Origin: CAINDR01 sp964495615
GTDB taxonomy: Bacteria; Patescibacteriota; Patescibacteriia; Patescibacteriales; UBA12465
Length of the DNA: 18,806 bases
NCBI GenBank assembly: GCA_964495615.1
Contig: CAZBVX010000014.1
Coordinates: 1 to 18,806 of the forward strand
Reading direction: 5' to 3'
Shown here: one piece after another, positions 14,079 to 18,806 of the stretch
How the letters are laid out: each line of letters begins with the position of its first letter
Numbering within the stretch: the stretch's first letter is position 1
Position numbers and translations under genes: made by a program
Notes under the pieces: model-generated
What the model was told of the DNA's origin: nothing
The model's input: only the letters and a program-made list of their open reading frames with translations
The model's database searches: none

Positions 14079-14576
14079 ATGCAAGTTCCCACTAGAAGAG
14101 CAGACAAACTGCCCCGCCAAAAATCAGATCCACATCTTACTCCGGAAAAATTCCAAGAGCTTTCTGCTACTTTAAAAAAATTAGTAGAAATAAAAAGACC
14201 GCGCGAAGCGAGTGAAGTAAAACGCTTGGCCGAAATGGGTGATTTTTCAGAAAATGCCGGCTATCAAATGGCCAAAGGAAGACTGCGCGGAATTAATAGA
14301 AGAATTGATGAAATTAGCGATTTACTAAAACGGGCAGAAATAATTATTCCCAATCAAAATGGCGAAATAGAATTGGGAAATTTAGTCACTTTGGAACGCG
14401 AAGGAAAACAAAAAAAATATCGCCTACTCGGCTCAGCAGAGACTAATCCTACCCAGGGAATTATTTCTCACAATTCCCCGCTCGGCAGCGCGCTGTTGGG
14501 TAAAAAAATCGGCGAGCAAGTTGAAATATCACTCACTGGAAAAAAAATTAGCTACCAAATTATAAATATTGAATAA
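14079..14576 (+). CDS. greA: Transcription elongation factor GreA/GreB family
   Basis: This 165-residue factor enters the RNA polymerase secondary channel and stimulates cleavage of backtracked RNA. The N-terminal coiled coil contains EMGDFSENAGYQMAKGRLR. The D and E of GDFSEN match the tip acids that support cleavage. The C-terminal FKBP-like domain shows LGNLVTLE, NPTQGIISHNSPLGSALLG and GEQVEI. A basic extension of about 20 residues (MQVPTRRADKLPRQKSDPH) precedes the usual start of the family. I set the start at 14079 because the promoter at 14044-14072 excludes the TTG at 14040. The stop codon is directly followed by the ATG of the ABC-F gene (TAAATG), so both are probably co-translated. 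The family call is firm; GreA versus GreB is not resolved, with GreA more likely. Confidence 0.92.
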   Translation: MQVPTRRADKLPRQKSDPHLTPEKFQELSATLKKLVEIKRPREASEVKRLAEMGDFSENAGYQMAKGRLRGINRRIDEISDLLKRAEIIIPNQNGEIELGNLVTLEREGKQKKYRLLGSAETNPTQGIISHNSPLGSALLGKKIGEQVEISLTGKKISYQIINIE

Positions 14577-16340
14577 ATGGCAATCCTCCTGCAAGTCAGC
14601 AATCTAAAAAAAGAATACAGCGGCCAGAAAATTTTTTCCGGCCTTTCTTTTGCGATTTCTGAAAAACAAAAAATCGGTGTGGTTGGCCAAAATGGTGCTG
14701 GAAAATCCACTCTTTTCAAAATAATTTGCGGCGAAGAAGAAGCGGATGATGGGAATTTGATTATCGGCAAAGACACTCGTCTCGGCCACCTAAAACAAAA
14801 CGAAGAATTCAAAAAAGACGAAAGCGCTTTTGAATATTTGGAAAGACAAAGCGGGAAACCAGAATGGGAAATAAAAAAGTTAGCCGCAAAATTTGAACTG
14901 GAAAATGAAAAATTATCTGGACTAGCTGAAGCGCTTTCCGGTGGTTGGCGAATGCGTTTGAAGCTAACCGGCATGTTGCTAAAAGAACCAAATCTTTTTC
15001 TGCTTGATGAGCCAAGTAATTATCTTGATTTGCATACTATTTTACTGTTGCAAGATTTTTTGCGCTCTTATCGCGGCAGCTTTATGATTATTTCCCACGA
15101 CCGTGAGTTCCTCAAACAAACTTGTGAAGAAACTTTAGAAATTTCCAAAACTGGCTGCTATCACTATCCGGGAAATATTGAATCATATTTGGCCTTCAAA
15201 GAAGAAAAACTTTCCACCCTTGTCAAAGCCAATGAAAGTTTGGATCGCCAACAACAACATCTTCAAGAATTTGTGGATCGTTTCCGTTTCAAAGCTTCCA
15301 AAGCCAAACAGGCTCAGGCTGTAATCCGAAAAATTAATAAATTAGAAGACAAAAGAATCACCATTGAACATCAGGCTGGTATCACTAGAATAAACATTCC
15401 AACTGTCACCAAAAGAAAAAACACCGTTTTAAAAATGAAAAAATTGAGTGTTGGTTATGGTGAAAAAATAATCATCAAAGATATTGATATTGATTGCCAA
15501 GCCGGAGAAAAAGTTGCTCTGCTCGGCTTGAATGGACAAGGAAAAAGCACTCTCATAAAAACCTTAAATCATCAACTAAAAACTTTGAACGGTTCTTTCC
15601 ATTGGGCAAGTGATAGTAAAATTGCTTGCCACTCTCAAGAAGAAATGGAAAAACTTTCCGGCAAAGAACAAGCGGGAGATTTTTTGAGAAAATCAGCTGC
15701 TAACGACATTAAAACCGAAACAGTTTTGAAAATGGCCGGAGACTTTTTATTCAAAGACGAAGAATTAAAAAAACCAATCAGCGTTCTTTCTGGCGGTGAA
15801 AAATCCCGCCTGCTTTTGGCTGGCTTGCTTTTGTCCAAACCAGATGTTTTATTATTGGATGAACCAACCTGCCATTTGGATTTTGAAACCACCGAAGCCC
15901 TCGGTATGGCTTTGAACAAATTTAACGGCAGTGTTTTTTTCGCTAGCCATGACCGCACCTTCTGTAGTTTGGTCGCCACCGACATTATTGAAATTGAAAA
16001 TGGCAGCGCCAAAAAAAGATATGAAGAATATGAAGAATATGTGGCGCGCCTAGAAAAAAAATTATTAAAAAAACCGGAAATAATCGAGGTTAAAGAGGAA
16101 ATAAAAAATGAAGCAAGTATCAAATACCAGCAAACCAAAGAAAGAAGGAAAAGAATCCGCCAGCTGGAAAAAGAGCTGGAAAAATTGCAAAAACAAAAAA
16201 AGGAATTGTTGGAATATTTTTTAGAAAATTACCAAGACTACCACAAAGAAAAAAACGAAGAGCTTGATACGGTCAAAGAAGCGATTTGGCAAAAGGAAGA
16301 AGAGTGGCTAAAACTAACTAACGAAAATGAAGCAATTTAA
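14577..16340 (+). CDS. ABC-F ATPase (Uup/YheS-like), ribosome-associated
   Basis: This 587-residue protein has two ABC ATPase domains and no membrane part, the hallmark of ABC-F factors that act at the ribosomal E site. Domain 1 has Walker A GQNGAGKST (37-45), signature LSGGW (120-124) and LFLLDEPSNYLD (140-151). Domain 2 has GLNGQGKST (317-325), LSGGE (404-408) and LLLLDEPTCHLD (425-435), with Cys where most have Asn. The linker between them contains RFRFKASKAKQAQ (235-247), typical of the P-site tRNA interaction motif in YheS-like members. A highly charged coiled-coil C-terminal domain (about 500-580) resembles that of Uup and may bind nucleic acid. It follows greA with no gap, linking transcription restart with ribosome restart. 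A specific resistance role (Msr/Vga type) is not suggested by the linker. The subfamily is inferred. Confidence 0.92.
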   Translation: MAILLQVSNLKKEYSGQKIFSGLSFAISEKQKIGVVGQNGAGKSTLFKIICGEEEADDGNLIIGKDTRLGHLKQNEEFKKDESAFEYLERQSGKPEWEIKKLAAKFELENEKLSGLAEALSGGWRMRLKLTGMLLKEPNLFLLDEPSNYLDLHTILLLQDFLRSYRGSFMIISHDREFLKQTCEETLEISKTGCYHYPGNIESYLAFKEEKLSTLVKANESLDRQQQHLQEFVDRFRFKASKAKQAQAVIRKINKLEDKRITIEHQAGITRINIPTVTKRKNTVLKMKKLSVGYGEKIIIKDIDIDCQAGEKVALLGLNGQGKSTLIKTLNHQLKTLNGSFHWASDSKIACHSQEEMEKLSGKEQAGDFLRKSAANDIKTETVLKMAGDFLFKDEELKKPISVLSGGEKSRLLLAGLLLSKPDVLLLDEPTCHLDFETTEALGMALNKFNGSVFFASHDRTFCSLVATDIIEIENGSAKKRYEEYEEYVARLEKKLLKKPEIIEVKEEIKNEASIKYQQTKERRKRIRQLEKELEKLQKQKKELLEYFLENYQDYHKEKNEELDTVKEAIWQKEEEWLKLTNENEAI

Positions 16341-16378
16341 AAGCCGTTGTCTAAACAGATAACGGCTTTTGTTTTTTT
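16339..16378 (+). terminator. Rho-independent terminator after the ABC-F gene
   Basis: A 14-bp stem (16339-16352 with 16357-16370, one G-T pair) closes the loop AAAC and is followed by a T-rich run broken by one G. It overlaps the ABC-F stop codon, and the T-run reaches the stop of the convergent 88-aa gene at 16377. Confidence 0.88.
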
Positions 16379-16643
16379 AATTTGATGAAATCAATTTCAA
16401 CATTTCCTTTTTTTGTTGTTTGATTTTTTTCTCCATTTTTTTTATGTCTACTGCTCGACGTGAAAAATCCTTATCTTCAAGTTTTTTTATTCCTTGGTCT
16501 TCATAAGATAGAGGGTTCGTTCCACGATGAGGCAATACACATTCGACATCTTTTTCTCTTCTTCGATTTTCCTGTACCGCTTTTGCGATTGGATAATCAT
16601 TCATTGAATTTTCTTTTTCAAAATTAGTAATTTCTGATTTCAT
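16377..16643 (-). CDS. Unknown 88-residue charged protein
   Basis: I do not recognise this protein. It is small, highly charged and without membrane segments. The centre has a less charged stretch (VECVLPHRGTNPLSYEDQGI, about 33-52), and the C-terminal third is a Lys-rich likely helix (KKMEKKIKQQKKEMLKL). The start ATG at 16643 is well supported by AGGAG at the right distance and a promoter upstream. That makes it the best-supported start in the window despite the unknown function. Another ATG at codon 14 (MNDYPIAKAV) is possible but lacks a ribosome site. It converges with the ABC-F gene and stands alone, upstream of neither. The helix and charge would suit a nucleic-acid or ribosome binding protein, but this is a guess. 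Confidence 0.72.
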   Translation of the reverse strand: MKSEITNFEKENSMNDYPIAKAVQENRRREKDVECVLPHRGTNPLSYEDQGIKKLEDKDFSRRAVDIKKMEKKIKQQKKEMLKLISSN

Positions 16644-16649
16644 GCTTTT

Positions 16650-16654
16650 CTCCT
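16650..16654 (-). promoter_or_regulatory. Canonical Shine-Dalgarno site of the 88-aa gene
   Basis: AGGAG on the minus strand lies six bases before the ATG at 16643. No other gene in the window has a site this good; the nearest is AGGA, three bases before the flavodoxin ATG. Confidence 0.8.
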
Positions 16655-16689
16655 ATTAAATTGTTAATGAAAAATTATTTTACACTATA

Positions 16690-16718
16690 AGATTAATACA
16701 AAAAACTAAAAAAGTCAA
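16690..16718 (-). promoter_or_regulatory. Promoter of the 88-aa gene
   Basis: On the minus strand TTGACT (16718-16713) and TAATCT (16695-16690) are separated by 17 bases. RNA should start near 16683, leaving a leader of about 39 bases that carries the Shine-Dalgarno site. The -35 lies 22 bases past the flavodoxin stop. Confidence 0.6.
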
Positions 16719-16739
16719 GAAAAAAAGGGGGGACTTAAA

Positions 16740-17216
16740 TTATTTATCTTTTTCAATCCTTTCTTTAAATTCTTCGATTTGAGTACCAAAATCTTCTTTT
16801 TGTACCTGTTTAGTTAATAAGCGCAAGAATGCCTTAGCCGGAAAATCAACCACTTTTTCGGCACCCAATAAAGTTTTCTGTTCACCTTCTCCGCCCTGAG
16901 TTGCAAAAAGCGCCCAAGACTTGAATTCGCTTTTATAGTTTTCCAGGAAAGCGCGAATTGGACTGGAGATAGTCATCGCCCAAACTGGCGTGCCAACTAA
17001 AACCAAATCATAATCTTTCAAATTATGACTAATCGGATCAATCAAAGCTAATTTTTTCAGCACCGCTTCTTTGCCACAATTTATATAACCTTTCAAGCCA
17101 GAGCGGTTGGCTGGGTCTTTTATAGCTTCCAAGTCAGCACCAAAAATCGCCGCTAATTTTTCCGCTAATTTTTTGGTGGTGCCAGTACGGGAATAATAAA
17201 TAATTAAAGTTTTCAT
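16740..17216 (-). CDS. Flavodoxin-family FMN-binding protein
   Basis: This 158-residue cytoplasmic protein should bind FMN and carry electrons or reduce quinone-like substrates. The phosphate loop SRTGTTKK (9-16) is in the right place after the first strand (TLIIYY). The 70s region VGTPVWAMTISSPIRAFL (74-91) is the usual second FMN contact, and ATQGGEGE (105-112) lies in the third loop. There are no membrane parts and length is normal for short-chain flavodoxins. It starts five bases after the leuS stop on the same strand, with AGGA overlapping the junction (rather close to the ATG), so it is co-transcribed with leuS. The link to leucine charging is probably only positional. A WrbA-type quinone oxidoreductase is less likely, because WrbA is longer. 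Confidence 0.9.
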   Translation of the reverse strand: MKTLIIYYSRTGTTKKLAEKLAAIFGADLEAIKDPANRSGLKGYINCGKEAVLKKLALIDPISHNLKDYDLVLVGTPVWAMTISSPIRAFLENYKSEFKSWALFATQGGEGEQKTLLGAEKVVDFPAKAFLRLLTKQVQKEDFGTQIEEFKERIEKDK

Positions 17217-17221
17217 AAATC

Positions 17222-18806
17222 CTAGATGACAATATTAATTAATTTTTTACTGACGTAAATAATTTTTTTGATACTTTGGTCTGCCAAAAAGGCGGAAATT
17301 TTTTCTTTTTCCAAGGATAATTTTTCTACCATTTTTTGATCAGCATCTGCCGGCACCATCACTTCATCGCGAATTTTGCCGTTGATTTGAATCATAATTT
17401 TTATTTCATCATCCAAAGAATCAATGAGCGTCTGGTCGTATTCCGGCCAGCCTTGAGCAAAAATGGAATTCTGATTTCCAAGATTGTGCCAAATTTCTTC
17501 ACAAAGATGCGGAGCGAATGGCGAAAAAATAATTAATAATTTTTGATAATCAGCCAAAGAAATGTTTTCTTGCTTTTCCAGTTCATTAGCCAAAATCATC
17601 AAAGCACTAATGGCAGTGTTGAATTTGAAATCATTAATATCATCAGCAACTTTTTTAATAGTTTGATCAACTAGTTTCGCTATTTTTTTGTTTTCCTGAT
17701 TACTGGCGACTTTGTTTTGTAATTTCCAAACTTTATCCAAAAATCTTCTTGCACCAACCACTCCTTTGGTGTTCCAGGAAATGCTTTGGGAAAAAGGACC
17801 CATGAACATTTCATAAACTCGCAAGGCGTCAACGCCAAATTTGGAAATAATATCTTCCGGGTTAACGACATTGCCCCAGCGCTTACTCATCTTGCGGCCA
17901 TCTTGCGCCAAAATCAAACCAACATGAACCAGGCGTTTGAATGGTTCTTTGGTGCTTACAACGCCAAGATCATAAAGAAATTTGTGCCAGAAACGAGCAT
18001 ACAATAAATGCCTGGTGGCATGTTCGGCGCCGCCGACATAAAGATCAACCGGCAACCAACGTTTTTCCAAGTCAGAATCAATCAACTTCTGATTATTCTT
18101 TGGATCGATGTAGCGAAGATAATACCAACTAGAACCGGCCCACTGCGGCATCGTGTTGGTTTCGCGGCGTGCTGGGCCACCACATTTTGGACAAGCGGTA
18201 TTTACCCATTCAAAAATATTGGCCAAAGGAGATTCGCCAGTACCAGATGGTTCATAATTTTCAACCAAAGGCAGCTTGAGTGGCAATTCACTTTCCGGAA
18301 CGCCGACCGCGCCGCATTTTGCACAATGCACAATCGGAATCGGTTCGCCCCAATATCTTTGGCGAGAAAAAACCCAATCTCTCATTTTGTAATTTATTTT
18401 TTTTCGGCCAATTCCCTCTTTTTCTAGCCATTGAGACATTTTTTCTCGTGCTTCGCTAGATGACAAACCAGTATATTCTCCGGAATTGATCAAAATTCCA
18501 TCTTCAACCATCGCTTCGTTATTTTTCTCTTTCGGACCCTCAATAACTTTTTTGATTGGTAAATTATATTTTTTAGCAAAATCAAAATCTCTTTCATCGT
18601 GAGCTGGAACCGCCATCACGGAGCCGGTGCCATAAAATCCCAAAACATAATCAGCCACAAAAACCGGAATTTTTTCCTGCGTGAAAGGATTGATTGCTTT
18701 GATATTTTTCAATTCAATTCCCTTTTTGTCTTTTTGTAAATCGGTTCTTTCTAATTCAGTTTTGTTTTGCGCTTTCAAAACATATTCTTCAACTTCTGAA
18801 TAATTT
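17222..18806 (-). CDS. leuS: Leucyl-tRNA synthetase, C-terminal 527 residues (5' end outside window)
   Basis: This class I synthetase charges tRNA-Leu. The window holds the C-terminal part; the frame stays open to the right edge, and the HIGH motif lies beyond it. Present are the end of the CP1 editing domain, with GTGSVMAVPAHDERDFDFAK (the editing Asp in AHDERD), and two Cys pairs (HCAKCG, CPKCGG) of a zinc region. The catalytic core has the segment MPQWAGSSWYYLRYID, then KMSKRWGNVVNPEDI in place of the usual KMSKS. The anticodon-binding helical domain and a C-terminal domain (INGKIRDEVMVPADA, ending ISAFLADQSIKKIIYV) follow. The first residues visible in frame are NYSEVEEYVLKAQNK, the family's sequence before the editing core, so the TTG at 18778 is not a start. 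It ends in TAG, the only non-TAA stop noted here, and leads into the flavodoxin gene. Confidence 0.96.
   Translation of the reverse strand, partial: NYSEVEEYVLKAQNKTELERTDLQKDKKGIELKNIKAINPFTQEKIPVFVADYVLGFYGTGSVMAVPAHDERDFDFAKKYNLPIKKVIEGPKEKNNEAMVEDGILINSGEYTGLSSSEAREKMSQWLEKEGIGRKKINYKMRDWVFSRQRYWGEPIPIVHCAKCGAVGVPESELPLKLPLVENYEPSGTGESPLANIFEWVNTACPKCGGPARRETNTMPQWAGSSWYYLRYIDPKNNQKLIDSDLEKRWLPVDLYVGGAEHATRHLLYARFWHKFLYDLGVVSTKEPFKRLVHVGLILAQDGRKMSKRWGNVVNPEDIISKFGVDALRVYEMFMGPFSQSISWNTKGVVGARRFLDKVWKLQNKVASNQENKKIAKLVDQTIKKVADDINDFKFNTAISALMILANELEKQENISLADYQKLLIIFSPFAPHLCEEIWHNLGNQNSIFAQGWPEYDQTLIDSLDDEIKIMIQINGKIRDEVMVPADADQKMVEKLSLEKEKISAFLADQSIKKIIYVSKKLINIVI

Noticed and set aside
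14552..16138. Minus-strand frames at 14552-14974 and 15635-16138 opposite the ABC-F gene
   Set aside because: The plus-strand frame carries both complete ABC domains; the opposite frames are Ser/Phe-rich mirror translations without motifs.
16713..16739. AAGTC/GACTT pairing with a T-run after the flavodoxin gene as a terminator
   Set aside because: Only five base pairs with a loop of about 15 bases, and it overlaps the -35 of the 88-aa gene; too weak to call.
1..18806. Recoded UGA (Gly) genetic code, as in some CPR phyla
   Set aside because: No gene needs an in-frame TGA to reach its expected length, and Gly positions in motifs use GGN codons.
1..18806. tRNA genes, CRISPR array, insertion sequence or phage island
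   Set aside because: Intergenic regions are too short for most, no cloverleaf or repeated-spacer pattern was seen, and no transposase or integrase motifs occur in any frame.

Overview
The window is about 18.8 kb of AT-rich bacterial DNA (A+T judged by eye). Genes are packed tightly, with gaps of 0-20 bases inside operons, many poly-T/poly-A intergenic strips and no stretch over 300 bases without a gene. The gene styles point to a Patescibacteria / Candidate Phyla Radiation (CPR) member. These include a short-LID adenylate kinase, a LeuRS with KMSKRWGN, a short RarA, an RND pump with no visible outer-membrane partner, and a near absence of Shine-Dalgarno sites. This is an inference from protein style; no rRNA is present to settle it. 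TAA is the usual stop (one TAG, at leuS). No in-frame TGA is needed to read any gene, so the UGA=Gly code of Gracilibacteria/Absconditabacteria is not indicated.

Layout, left to right. (1) Minus strand: the 5' end of typA (cut by the window), preceded by a long leader with a consensus promoter and a hairpin. Then hisS and rarA form an operon (rarA first) sharing a TAATG stop/start. (2) Plus strand, divergent from rarA: a two-gene glycosylation cassette, a DPM1-like GT2 synthase overlapping a membrane GT-C/TMTC-like glycosyltransferase with C-terminal TPRs. It ends in a bidirectional terminator at 5121-5151. (3) Minus strand: a three-gene envelope operon. In transcription order it encodes a membrane-anchored lytic-transglycosylase-like protein, a lipoprotein periplasmic adaptor with an unusually long hairpin, and a 1158-aa RND pump. 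(4) Minus strand: a membrane-anchored GyrI-like ligand-binding protein followed by TspO, then an unknown 122-aa protein with its own promoter and a terminator inside its last codons. (5) Plus strand: an adenylate kinase, then greA directly abutting an ABC-F ribosome-associated ATPase. (6) Minus strand: an unknown 88-aa charged protein with the only strong Shine-Dalgarno site seen here, and leuS (5' part cut off) followed by a flavodoxin.

Themes. Housekeeping information genes (typA, hisS, rarA, adk, greA, ABC-F, leuS) alternate with two cell-surface modules, and each surface module looks self-contained. The GT2 probably makes the polyprenyl-phosphate sugar that the GT-C enzyme uses outside the membrane. 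The wall-lytic protein probably opens the wall for the long adaptor of the RND pump. I could read -35/-10 pairs with exactly 17-base spacers at seven promoters. At several genes the -10 box ends only 6-12 bases before the start codon, implying leaderless or nearly leaderless mRNAs. An 18-base perfect palindrome sits between the divergent GyrI-like/TspO and adk promoters and is the best operator candidate. No tRNA, rRNA, CRISPR array, insertion sequence or phage gene was seen.
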